From Halobacteriovoraceae bacterium (GTDB lineage Bacteria; Bdellovibrionota; Bacteriovoracia; Bacteriovoracales; Bacteriovoracaceae): a stretch of 64,000 nucleotides of DNA. Positions within the stretch are counted from its first letter, which is position 1. Each line of letters opens with the position of its first letter. Shown here piece after piece: positions 24,982-33,210 of this stretch. The stretch covers positions 62,001 to 126,000 of the forward strand of contig PASP01000010.1 of assembly GCA_002712005.1 (NCBI GenBank), read 5' to 3'. The position numbers and the translations under genes are program-made. A model generated the notes under the pieces. It worked only from the letters and a program-made list of their open reading frames with translations, did no database searches and had not been told where the DNA came from.

Positions 24982-26571
24982 CTAATTTGATTTTGCTTTA
25001 TTATAGTTCTCGTCTTTATTTCCTTCAACTGTTTCTAAAGACAACTGTGCTCTTTTAATATAACGATCTATCTGGGAAAAGGCTTCATGGGGATCGTCGT
25101 AACAAAGGTTGATAAAAATCCTTAAAAAAGACTCTTGTAATCCTTGTAAACCCATGATCCTAGCTTTATATGCCGTCATCTTTTCTGGAGCTGGTTTCTG
25201 GGGCAAACTCTTGGTCACCACTAGACTTAATTCACAGGGAAGCTTTACATGAATCCAAGTCATAGGAGGGATTTCTCCTTCATAGAAAAATTCAATAGAG
25301 TCTTCATTGAGACGATCAAGAGTAAGCTCTTTTTTGATCCAAAAGATACGATCGGGAGAATCAACTTTTACGAATTGGGACGATGAGTAGGTTAAAGGTG
25401 TCGTAAAACTATGGTTATACTTATCGATGATTCCAATGAGAACCTCTCGTGTCATCTTTTGTTGAAAGGCCATAAGCTTTTCATATTGAAAAACTTGCTG
25501 GAGTGCCAAGGAATGGGAAGGGGAATTAAGAATAATGATGATAGGAGAGAAGTTCGTTTGGCGTTTAATTAGAGCAATAAGCTGAGGGATCTCTTCAAAT
25601 TTAAATCCTTCTTTTTCATTTTCATGTTTTTGATCGGCAATAGGATCATCAATATTCAAAAAAATTAAGTCAGGGAGTTCAAGATGGGTGACATCTTTTA
25701 CTTCATTAAAGGTTTTAAACCAATGAACGACACTACAAGATTCTATGTCTAGAAGCTTACTTATTCTTTTTATTTTACGATCGGGACCAAAGGCCCAAAT
25801 GGTATTCATTTTTTGAATGAAGTTCTTACCATGGGTATTTATAACTTCTTCAAAATGACTTTTGGAGACCTTTTCCCCGTAAAGATCATTTTGAGTCAGT
25901 CCTTGATTATGCTTAATAATTGGAGTGTGAAAAGCATATTGATAAGGGTAGTAATAAGGTTTATCAGTATTCTTTTCTTGGGAGAGGCTAATTTTTCTTA
26001 GGCCAAGATCATTGATGAGACCTCCATCAATCTCTGTTTTTTCCATCAGGGGTAAGGCTATGGATGATTCAATATTGGACATTTTACTGCTGATATTTCT
26101 AAAACTGGCAGGAAACCAACATGGAATAGTGGAATCAATTTTGTTAAGAGTTGCAAACTCTGTAATGTCAGGTGGATCCTGATCAAGAAGCTCTAAGATC
26201 GTTCTAAAGAATAATTTTTCATCTCCCCCCCAAATATAATAGGAGTGTACACCACAAGAGTGATAGAGACCTAGTTGTTCTATCGTGGGATGTTTTCGAG
26301 CAGCTAATATAATCTTAGTATGGGTAAGTTGATTCTCTTCTTGTAACATGAGAAGACTTGGACAAACTTTTGGAGCAAGGAGATCATCGAGAGGTGAAAT
26401 ATCTAAGATGATTGTTGATGCCGAAGTATCTTCATTAAATGTGAAGTCATTAAGATCTTCAATAGAGCCGTTGTGAATCTCCAGTTGATTGGATTCAACA
26501 AGTGAGTAAAACTCTTCTTTTAGAGTTTCAACAAAGCTTTGTCGTGATCCAAAATAATGGAGTCTTTTCAT
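24982..26571 (-). CDS. Signalling protein with two pseudo-receiver-like regions
   Basis: 529 residues, soluble. Residues 1-130 follow a receiver-like alternation (MKRLHYFGSR; STIILDISPLDDLL; TKIILAARKHP; HSYYIWGG). Residues about 230-370 repeat the pattern (NTIWAFGPDRKIKRISKLLD; DLIFLNIDDP; SPIIIILNSPSHS). Neither keeps the full acidic pocket plus Thr and Lys set. The last 150 residues may form a PilZ-like barrel (DRIFWIKKELTLDRL, SIEFFYEGEIPPMTWIHVKLPCELSLVV) but lack a clear RxxxR motif. It sits between a PAS kinase and a CheY-like regulator, so it is probably an adaptor or output of that pathway. AAAGGA precedes the ATG. Confidence 0.6.
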   Translation of the reverse strand: MKRLHYFGSRQSFVETLKEEFYSLVESNQLEIHNGSIEDLNDFTFNEDTSASTIILDISPLDDLLAPKVCPSLLMLQEENQLTHTKIILAARKHPTIEQLGLYHSCGVHSYYIWGGDEKLFFRTILELLDQDPPDITEFATLNKIDSTIPCWFPASFRNISSKMSNIESSIALPLMEKTEIDGGLINDLGLRKISLSQEKNTDKPYYYPYQYAFHTPIIKHNQGLTQNDLYGEKVSKSHFEEVINTHGKNFIQKMNTIWAFGPDRKIKRISKLLDIESCSVVHWFKTFNEVKDVTHLELPDLIFLNIDDPIADQKHENEKEGFKFEEIPQLIALIKRQTNFSPIIIILNSPSHSLALQQVFQYEKLMAFQQKMTREVLIGIIDKYNHSFTTPLTYSSSQFVKVDSPDRIFWIKKELTLDRLNEDSIEFFYEGEIPPMTWIHVKLPCELSLVVTKSLPQKPAPEKMTAYKARIMGLQGLQESFLRIFINLCYDDPHEAFSQIDRYIKRAQLSLETVEGNKDENYNKAKSN

Positions 26572-26581
26572 TAATCATCCT

Positions 26582-27712
26582 TTACTCAATTTGAGTGGAC
26601 TGATTTTTATTCTGAACTCGCGGTATATTGATTATAAATTGGGTATTTGGATTATCGTGATTAATATAAAATTGTCCGTTATGTCTTCTAATGATCGCCT
26701 TAGAAAGGCTTAGACCTAATCCCGTACCTTTTCCTATATCTTTGGTTGTATAGAAAGGATTAAACATTTTATCTGCAACTTCTTTTGAGATTCCTTTACC
26801 TGAATCGGTAACTTTAATCTCGATACGATCCTCTTTCTCATCGTATTGAATATCCACATCAATCCACAACTTTTCTTCTAAGGTCTTGGGGTTTTGAATA
26901 GCGTCAAAGGAATTATTGAGTAGGTTGAGTAGAACCTGACTCAATTGAATTTTTAAGATTTCCAGTGGGAGATCCTTAAAGGGAGTTAGCGGACTAATTT
27001 TTAAATCAATTCCATGTCCTTTAAATTTTTCACCACAAAGGGCTAAGACATCCTCTAAGATATCTTCCATAAAGGCCATCTCAAACTCGTCTTTACTAGG
27101 GTCTCTTGAAATATTTCTTAAACCTTGGATGATTTTACTTATTCTCTTAACAGTGTCATTAACGTCATCCATGATCGTTGATATAAAGCTTCGGTCGACT
27201 TCAGAATCACCTTGTATTGTTTTATTCACTAAAGTAGCGCTTGTTGAAATGATCGCTAAAGGATTATTTATTTCATGAGCAATCCCCGATGCCATTTCTC
27301 CAAGGGCAGAAAATTGAGATTGGGTGAAGAGTTGCTGTTGTTGCAATTTAATAATTTCTTCATTCTTCTTTCTTTCGGAAATATCAAAGCCTAGAAGGAG
27401 TATCTTATTTTGGTCTTCTAAAAGTGCGAGATTCATATCAAGCCAAAATTCATTATCTTGATAGCTCATTCTAATTTCATCTCGCCAGGTAAAGCCCTGA
27501 GAGATATGGACAAGAATCCTCTCATAATAATCTTTGTCAAACTGGCCGCTTTCAAAATGATAGATATGAAAATCTTCGGGTAATTTCGAGAGGGAGCAAT
27601 TAAGTAGAAAGAGAGGATTGGCCTCTACAATTTGTCCATCGAAGTCGAGTAACAAGGAATAAGCTACTTGTTCCATGGCCTTTCTATATGAGTCGGATAT
27701 TTTTTCTGTCAT
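26582..27712 (-). CDS. PAS-domain histidine kinase (cytoplasmic)
   Basis: 376 residues without membrane segments. The N-terminal PAS domain spans about 10-115 (LLLDFDGQIVEANPLFLLNCS ... WLDMNLALLEDQNKILLLGFDISERKK). A short coiled linker leads to HisKA with His146 (LGEMASGIAHEINNPLAIIST) and an HATPase domain with LLNNSFDAIQNP, VTDSGKGISKE and GTGLGLSLSKAIIRRHNG. This is the NtrB-like soluble kinase class. It starts the operon with the two following signalling genes. There is no Shine-Dalgarno; TAAAAT ends 6 nt before the ATG. Confidence 0.9.
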   Translation of the reverse strand: MTEKISDSYRKAMEQVAYSLLLDFDGQIVEANPLFLLNCSLSKLPEDFHIYHFESGQFDKDYYERILVHISQGFTWRDEIRMSYQDNEFWLDMNLALLEDQNKILLLGFDISERKKNEEIIKLQQQQLFTQSQFSALGEMASGIAHEINNPLAIISTSATLVNKTIQGDSEVDRSFISTIMDDVNDTVKRISKIIQGLRNISRDPSKDEFEMAFMEDILEDVLALCGEKFKGHGIDLKISPLTPFKDLPLEILKIQLSQVLLNLLNNSFDAIQNPKTLEEKLWIDVDIQYDEKEDRIEIKVTDSGKGISKEVADKMFNPFYTTKDIGKGTGLGLSLSKAIIRRHNGQFYINHDNPNTQFIINIPRVQNKNQSTQIE

Positions 27713-27718
27713 AGATCT

Positions 27719-27724
27719 ATTTTA
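27719..27724 (-). promoter_or_regulatory. -10 box of a predicted leaderless promoter (PAS kinase operon)
   Basis: Minus-strand TAAAAT, 6 nt, ATG at 27712. The -35 is weak. Confidence 0.45.
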
Positions 27725-28054
27725 AAGGGGGATGATGAAGTTAATAAAATGAATTTCAATAAAGTTTTTATTTAATAAAAAGAATGAACTTATTAAGTAA
27801 CTAGTATTACATTGTATTTTGATGGATTTAGTGATTTTTCGCTATAAAAATTTTTAAGTTTTCCATCTAAAAAGAATCGCTATTGATCGTTTTTCTATTT
27901 GTATAGAAACTTTCACGAATAAGCTCTTATTTTTGCCTTTATTTTGAGGCGATTTTGAAGAAATGGGATTCACTAAATCTTATTTTAAAATCGTCCTAAC
28001 TAGTTAACTTTAAAAGTAAAAGATTTAAATTATGATTAATTCTTTATATTTTTC

Positions 28055-28078
28055 CTCTAGATGCTAGAGTCAGCTCTA
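28055..28078. repeat. Overlapping inverted repeats sharing one arm
   Basis: CTCTAG (28055-28060), ATG, CTAGAG (28064-28069), TCAG, CTCTA (28074-28078). The middle arm can pair with either neighbour, so either two mutually exclusive hairpins or a triple half-site operator would result. It lies about 70 nt before the 28148 start. Confidence 0.4.
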
Positions 28079-28147
28079 ATGTACGAAAATTTTAGTTAAG
28101 CTCCCCACAGGAGTTGAGTTGGTCAACAAACTTGTGAAGGATAGAAT

Positions 28148-29053
28148 ATGACTCATTTAAAACATAAAACGAGAGAAAGACTTAATCACTATCTAAGTAG
28201 TACAAAGTTGAATGAGTCCTGTTATTTTTCTGAGAATCAAGTTGTTGGCTTCCATTGGGCTAATGATAAAATTTCATCTGATTACTTTAAAAATCTTTAT
28301 TCGAGTTCGGATCAAAAATTTAAAGAAAGAGTCGAACATCTTAGAGGTGAATTAGAAAACTTAAAGAATTTTAATATTTGGCTGATGAGTAAAAGAGGTC
28401 AGCTAAAAACTAATATCTATAATTTGTACGAATCTTATCTTGATCCACGTCTAAAGCATCAGTGGTTTGACCTTGAAGATATCTTAGTTTCCACGCAGCA
28501 TGAAGCAGGGCCATTTTGTAGTGTTAAATCAATGAGATGGTTTGATAAAGGTATTTATTCCAAATTTGTATATTTGAAAATGTTAGAAAATTGGGTACCT
28601 CAAAGACAGTTTCGTTTAAGTTTTAATATCCCTATTGAAATGCGAGCTGATGGTTCTCCCTTTGGCGCAATTCAAGCTCAAATCTGCCAAATGAATAGTA
28701 ACGGAATATTAATTAATTTTTCAAATGGCAACCCTATAAAAGAATGGTCGAACCGAGAAGTTTTCTTTATTAAAAAGCCCTTCGGTATTGTAGAAGAGGG
28801 AGGGATTAATGAAGTCTTTAAAGCTCAGGAATGGTTAAGCGCTCTTGAAAACTTTACTATGAGTGGCGATACTCTTTCTCAAAAGGTTGGAGACTCTCTT
28901 AAAAAGCAAGGCGAAAATAATCACTTTGTTTATATTGGATTTGATGAAATGACGATGCTTTCCTTAAAGAGTCATGATAATTCGATAGCCCAGTTAAAAG
29001 ATCTATTTAGTGAAGTTAAGGACTCTATTCAGTCCCATGTGAAAGCAGCCTAG
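28148..29053 (+). CDS. Hypothetical protein, possible PilZ-like C-terminal region
   Basis: 301 residues, soluble. The N-terminal 150 residues are charged and helical. Residues about 155-220 (RQFRLSFNIPIEMRADGS ... AQICQMNSNGILINFSNGNPI) resemble a PilZ domain, where R-x3-R is followed by (D/N)-x-S-x-x-G; here the first motif is R-x3-L and the second reads NSNG. Cyclic di-GMP binding is therefore doubtful. It is divergent from the PAS kinase operon. GAAGGA precedes the ATG. Its TAG stop interlocks with the stop of dsbD. Confidence 0.6.
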   Translation: MTHLKHKTRERLNHYLSSTKLNESCYFSENQVVGFHWANDKISSDYFKNLYSSSDQKFKERVEHLRGELENLKNFNIWLMSKRGQLKTNIYNLYESYLDPRLKHQWFDLEDILVSTQHEAGPFCSVKSMRWFDKGIYSKFVYLKMLENWVPQRQFRLSFNIPIEMRADGSPFGAIQAQICQMNSNGILINFSNGNPIKEWSNREVFFIKKPFGIVEEGGINEVFKAQEWLSALENFTMSGDTLSQKVGDSLKKQGENNHFVYIGFDEMTMLSLKSHDNSIAQLKDLFSEVKDSIQSHVKAA

Positions 29054-29063
29054 AAAGCTGCTT
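29043..29063. terminator. Hairpin over two interlocked stop codons
   Basis: AAGCAGC (29043-29049), a 7-nt loop containing CTAG where the two convergent stops overlap, and GCTGCTT (29057-29063). There is only a weak T-rich tail, so it may be a poor terminator or reflect coding constraints. Confidence 0.4.
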
Positions 29064-31311
29064 CTATTTCACTTAGACTGATGGTTTCACCTAATTTGAC
29101 GAGAGTTCCATCAGCTTTTTGTACAAAATAGGCAGGGACTCCCACATGTCCATTTTTCTTTAGATATTCTCCAATAACGGGATCATACTTGGTCCAGTCA
29201 CCAAGTAAAAGTTTTGCTTGTTTTTTAGCAATGATCTCTTTGAAGCCTTCCGTATCAATAACAAGTTTCTCGTTTACTTTACAAGTAATACACCACTTTG
29301 CGGTGAAATCGATGAAAAGAGGAGTACGACTTTGAGCATAGTCCTTCATCTTTTCCTCTGACCACATTTCCCATTGAAGATTACTATGGCCATTCTTCTC
29401 ATTTAATAGATCAGAACCACTTGAATTTTGAGAGCTGATCATCATAAGAGGAGAGAAGAAAAGCTTAATTAGAAGAAGCAAAGGGATAGCAAAAAAGAGA
29501 GCTTTCCAGAATTTAGAGCGCCCTATATTTTTTTGAAAATAGAAAGCAAAGAATAGAAAAATTAAAGAAGAGAGAAGAAAGAGGAATGGGATATTTCCAT
29601 TGGTTAAAGATAGGAAGACGTCGACCAGCCATAATGTCGTAAGAATTAAAGTTAGCCCAAGGAACTTTTTAACATGCTCCATCCACATACCAGGCTTGGG
29701 AAGTAGTTTTACAGCACTAGGAAAGAATCCCGTTAGAAGAAAAGGGAAGGCCAATCCCAAACCAATGGACTGAAAAATAAGTATGATGGTTATAGGAGAA
29801 GAAGAAAAAGCAAATGTAAGCGCCGTTCCGAGAAAAGGAGCACTACAGGGGGTCGATAGAATTGTGGCCAAAACGCCGCCAATAAAGTCTCCCGATACAC
29901 CTTTTTTCAACTCCATATTTCCTAATGTCTTTCCACCAGGAGTCATGAACTCAAAGAGGCCAAAGAGATTAAGAGAGAAGATGAAGAGGATCAGAATCAT
30001 TATCGCTACAAAGATCGGACTTTGTAATTGAAAGCCCCAACCGACATTTTCACCTGTCGCTTTGAGCACTAAAATTGAAGCAGCAAGAAGAAGAAAGGTA
30101 AATAACACCCCTAGTGTATAGAATAAGTTATGACGTAAAATACTCGCTTTCGACTCGTCTGAATGGGCCACAAGTCCAAAGAGTTTTAGAGAGATAACAG
30201 GAAGCACGCAAGGCATAATATTTAAAATTAAACCTCCGAGGAAAGCAAAGAGAAGAATTCCCAATAATGAATCTGAGCTTTCCTTTTGCGTTTCTTGCTC
30301 AGTAACGGTTTCTGAGTCATTTTTAGCTTCTTCAGTATTTGGAGTTTCAACTTTTCCATTAGGGTTAATGAAGTTCATTGTGCCCATTAAAGATTCAATT
30401 GTCGTACCTTGATTAATATCAAATGAGTTGAAGGTCTTGGTTATGATACTAAATTCTTGAGACTGAGGATCTTGAAAGAGAAAGCTAAGGGTAATGGGAT
30501 CTTTGAATACTCCGTCCGTAGGAAAGGGAACTTCGGGTTCAGCATATTCTCCGTCCCAGCCCATATTGATTTTTCCAAAGTAGGTACCTGCTTTATTTTG
30601 ATAAAGCTTCTCTCTACGAATATCAAGTAGGCCGTGACGATAGGGGGTGAGTAAACCAAGAGGATGAAAGAGTGGTTTTCCGCCTTGATTGGTAAAATTA
30701 TAGTAGAGATTAAGTTCTAGGTCTTCAGAGCCCTTCTTTAAAACGAGATCAAGGGAGCTTGGCCAGATTTTTTTTTTGGGGAGAGCTTGATAACGATTCA
30801 AGATCTCTTCATTAGAAAGAGTAAAATCTTGAGCATTTGATGAAATCACCTGACCTTGAGAGTCGAGTTTTGCAGTGATTTCAACTTTTCCCGGTATACA
30901 AATATGTTTACAAACGAGCCATGTGGATTTGATTTTAAGCTCTTCTGGTGATTTTCCTTCAAGTGTAAAAAAACGAGAATACTGATCGGAATAGCCATAG
31001 GCCAAGATATCACCTTCTTCAATATAGCGAGTAGGGACAGGCCAATTGAATTCCTTTATTTCTAGGTTGGGAGTTTCTATTTCTATCTTGGTAGGAAGAC
31101 CTGCATCTCCTGGGTTCTTCCAATAGGTATGCCAATGGGGAAAGTTCTTATAGTTGATGACATAAACAACTTTTCCTTGGTCGATAAATGAATTAAAAAA
31201 GGTTTCAACGGGCTTGGCCGGAATTTTCTCATCAGCTAGGACCGAAAAGGATAGGAGTCCTAAGTTTACTAGTATTATAAAGAGGAGATTTGTTTTAAAA
31301 AGCTTCTTCAT
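29050..31311 (-). CDS. dsbD: Thiol:disulfide interchange protein DsbD
   Basis: 753 residues, full length. A signal peptide is followed by an N-terminal periplasmic DsbD-type domain (about 25-300). A Ser/Thr/Glu linker leads to an eight-helix membrane domain holding the two redox Cys in NIMPCVLPVISLK and STPCSAPFLG. The C-terminal thioredoxin domain has WCITCK. DsbD carries electrons from cytoplasmic thioredoxin to periplasmic isomerases, cytochrome maturation or methionine sulfoxide reductases. The many Cys-bearing secreted proteins of this window are plausible beneficiaries. A weak AGGGA is 9 nt before the ATG. Confidence 0.95.
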   Translation of the reverse strand: MKKLFKTNLLFIILVNLGLLSFSVLADEKIPAKPVETFFNSFIDQGKVVYVINYKNFPHWHTYWKNPGDAGLPTKIEIETPNLEIKEFNWPVPTRYIEEGDILAYGYSDQYSRFFTLEGKSPEELKIKSTWLVCKHICIPGKVEITAKLDSQGQVISSNAQDFTLSNEEILNRYQALPKKKIWPSSLDLVLKKGSEDLELNLYYNFTNQGGKPLFHPLGLLTPYRHGLLDIRREKLYQNKAGTYFGKINMGWDGEYAEPEVPFPTDGVFKDPITLSFLFQDPQSQEFSIITKTFNSFDINQGTTIESLMGTMNFINPNGKVETPNTEEAKNDSETVTEQETQKESSDSLLGILLFAFLGGLILNIMPCVLPVISLKLFGLVAHSDESKASILRHNLFYTLGVLFTFLLLAASILVLKATGENVGWGFQLQSPIFVAIMILILFIFSLNLFGLFEFMTPGGKTLGNMELKKGVSGDFIGGVLATILSTPCSAPFLGTALTFAFSSSPITIILIFQSIGLGLAFPFLLTGFFPSAVKLLPKPGMWMEHVKKFLGLTLILTTLWLVDVFLSLTNGNIPFLFLLSSLIFLFFAFYFQKNIGRSKFWKALFFAIPLLLLIKLFFSPLMMISSQNSSGSDLLNEKNGHSNLQWEMWSEEKMKDYAQSRTPLFIDFTAKWCITCKVNEKLVIDTEGFKEIIAKKQAKLLLGDWTKYDPVIGEYLKKNGHVGVPAYFVQKADGTLVKLGETISLSEIEAAF

Positions 31312-31456
31312 GAATCCATTTCCCTAAATTCTAAAAATAATATTTCATTATGATAATGAAGTTATTTGATATTCTCTATAACTTTATCCACTACACTCAA
31401 TGAAACTCTATGTATTTCTCGTACTATCGTAATGATTGTGTCTTCACTGTAATATA

Positions 31457-31485
31457 TTGGAAATATATCTCAAATTAGGTAATCT
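31457..31485 (+). promoter_or_regulatory. Predicted leaderless promoter
   Basis: TTGGAA (31457-31462), 17-nt spacer, TAATCT (31480-31485), then 6 nt to ATG 31492. No Shine-Dalgarno is present. Confidence 0.55.
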
Positions 31486-31491
31486 TTTGTC

Positions 31492-32301
31492 ATGAAATTG
31501 CCAACTTTGCCCCATCGAATCATTTGTTTAACCGAAGAAGCAGCGGAACTGCTTTATTTACTCGGTGAGCAAGATCGTATTATTGGAATATCTGCCTTTG
31601 CGCTAAGGCCTACTGGAATTAAGAAGAATCACCCTGTCGTTTCAGTTTTTACCCACACCCAGATTGAAAAAGTGGGGGATTTAAAACCTGATTTGATTAT
31701 TGGATATTCTGACATCCAAAAGGATATTGCTCGCGAGCTTATTGAAAAAGGGCATAATGTATTTATATCCAATCATCGCTCACTTCAAGAAGTCATTAAT
31801 TACTGTGCAACAATTGCTTCTTTAGTGGATGCGAATTCTCGTTTTGAAAAAATCGTGGAGAGATGGCTAGAGAAAATCGAAGAGGCCAAAAGATTTGCTC
31901 GCAAATTAAAAGAGCAGGGTCATTCGCTTAAGGTTTATATCGAAGAGTGGGATGAGCCAAGAATATCGGGAATTCACTACTTTTCTGAATTAGTCGAATT
32001 ATGTGGACTTGAAGATATAAACTCACATCTACGAACTGGATTTTTGGCCAAAGAGCGCTTCCCCGATGAGAAATATATCATCGAGTCTGATCCCGACTTA
32101 ATCCTTGCTTGCTGGTGTGGCAAGAAAGTGGAGCTGGATTCTTTTTCCCAAAGAGAGGGATGGTCTTCTCTAAAGTCGGTTCGTAATAAACAAATCTATG
32201 AACTTCCTCCTGAAATCTTTCTTCAGCCGGGTCCGGCCTTATTTGAAGAGGGGATCGATTACCTGATTGAATTAGTCGAGAAAATGACTCGATCGTCCTG
32301 A
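31492..32301 (+). CDS. Cobalamin-binding-type periplasmic-binding-fold protein lacking a signal peptide
   Basis: 269 residues of the BtuF/FepB-like fold: RIICLTEEAAELLYLLGEQDRIIGIS, VGDLKPDLIIGYSDI, KGHNVFISNH, ISGIHYFSELVELCG, ESDPDLILACWCGKK and NKQIYELPPEIFLQPGPAL. The start MKLPTLPHRI has no signal peptide or lipobox, and no ABC permease or ATPase lies next to it. A group of annotated cobalamin-binding proteins has this cytoplasmic form; the real ligand is unknown. It ends with TGA, showing that TGA is a working stop codon here. Confidence 0.82.
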   Translation: MKLPTLPHRIICLTEEAAELLYLLGEQDRIIGISAFALRPTGIKKNHPVVSVFTHTQIEKVGDLKPDLIIGYSDIQKDIARELIEKGHNVFISNHRSLQEVINYCATIASLVDANSRFEKIVERWLEKIEEAKRFARKLKEQGHSLKVYIEEWDEPRISGIHYFSELVELCGLEDINSHLRTGFLAKERFPDEKYIIESDPDLILACWCGKKVELDSFSQREGWSSLKSVRNKQIYELPPEIFLQPGPALFEEGIDYLIELVEKMTRSS

Positions 32302-32357
32302 TTTAAATTGCTTAAGTCGTAATTTTGCCCTTTATCTTTCTTTATTTCCTAGAAAAT

Positions 32358-32384
32358 TAAACTTTCCAGAACTTTGGTCGATAA
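32358..32384 (+). promoter_or_regulatory. Sigma-28 (FliA)-type flagellar promoter
   Basis: TAAACTTT at 32358-32365, 11 nt, GTCGATAA at 32377-32384. The enterobacterial consensus is TAAAGTTT-N11-GCCGATAA, so 14 of 16 positions match with exact spacing. Predicted transcription begins near 32391, about 46 nt before the ATG at 32437. A second copy of the -10 in inverse orientation (TTATCGAC, 32405-32412) makes an inverted repeat. Confidence 0.7.
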
Positions 32385-32436
32385 GTTGAGAGAAGACGTG
32401 TGCTTTATCGACTTTTAAACAAGAACGGATACGTTT

Positions 32437-33207
32437 ATGAAATGGATTAAATCGAGAAATTTGTCATTATTGATTTTAGCTGGAACTGCAATCTCTTTGA
32501 ACTCATGTGAGAGCATAGAGCGTTTTGAAGCAAAGGCTGAAAAAATTAATCGTTACGAAAGAGTTTCCCTTCATCTTTCAAAAGAGAATCGTGATTTGAA
32601 GGCTCAGATAGGGCGTTTACAAGATCAAGTCCAAGTTTTGAAATCTGAAAAAAACTTTCTTCAAATTAAGTTAGATAAGTACGCTGGAGATAAGCCTACA
32701 ATGGCTTCTGTTAAATCGTCACCAAGTAGTAGTCGCTCTATTGCTAGTGTTGCTCCAAAATTTTCAGTGGCTCCCTCTCAAGATCTTGTAAAGTTTGATG
32801 TATATAAGTGGACTCCTTCTCAAATTCTCGCAATGGCGGAAAAAGAATTTGAGGCAAAGAACTACGAAAAGTCTGCGCAATTTTTTACGACATTTTCTCA
32901 TCAATTCCCAGGGCACGAAAGAATTAATGATGCCTTTCTCTTTCAAGCCGGAGTGGCTGCATATGAATCGGGAAAGCATCAAGATTGGACTTTAAGTCAC
33001 CTTGAAAAGCTCGTTCAAGAGTACCCAACTTCAAAATATTACCGAGGCGCAAAACTTTGGATGGCATTGACTTATTTAGAACAAGGAAAAGAATCCAAGT
33101 TTTTTCACACTGTAGAAGAGTTTAGAAAGAAGTACCGCAATACAGATGAGTGGAAAGTGTTAAGCCCTCACTATGAAAAAATTGTTCAAAAGTATAAAAG
33201 GAACTAA
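32437..33207 (+). CDS. Lipoprotein with coiled coil and TPR-like repeats (CpoB/YbgF-like)
   Basis: 256 residues, lipobox SLNSC (near Cys24) followed by Glu. Residues about 35-85 are a coiled coil (ENRDLKAQIGRLQDQVQVLKSEKNFLQIKLDKY), then a Ser-rich linker. The C-terminal TPR-type repeats (AEKEFEAKNYEKSAQFFTTFSHQFPGH, DAFLFQAGVAAYESGKHQ, KLVQEYPTSKYYRGAKLWMALTYLEQG) are of the kind seen in YbgF/CpoB and BamD. Coiled coil plus TPR is the CpoB arrangement, but the lipid anchor differs. It heads a two-gene operon with the FecR protein behind a flagellar-type promoter, so a motility-linked envelope role is inferred. Confidence 0.8.
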   Translation: MKWIKSRNLSLLILAGTAISLNSCESIERFEAKAEKINRYERVSLHLSKENRDLKAQIGRLQDQVQVLKSEKNFLQIKLDKYAGDKPTMASVKSSPSSSRSIASVAPKFSVAPSQDLVKFDVYKWTPSQILAMAEKEFEAKNYEKSAQFFTTFSHQFPGHERINDAFLFQAGVAAYESGKHQDWTLSHLEKLVQEYPTSKYYRGAKLWMALTYLEQGKESKFFHTVEEFRKKYRNTDEWKVLSPHYEKIVQKYKRN

Positions 33208-33210
33208 AGC

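Larger units (their letters stand above)
27713..28147. other. A/T-rich divergent intergenic region
   Basis: About 435 bases between two divergent genes, strongly A/T-rich with many stops in all frames and no credible gene. It holds the kinase operon promoter at one end, a three-half-site inverted repeat at 28055-28078 and a GAAGGA ribosome binding site at the other end. Nothing else was recognised. Confidence 0.6.

Noticed and set aside
31163-31187. TAAA and GTCGATAA within dsbD
   Set aside because: The spacing is 13 rather than 15, it lies on the antisense strand inside coding sequence, and no gene follows downstream.
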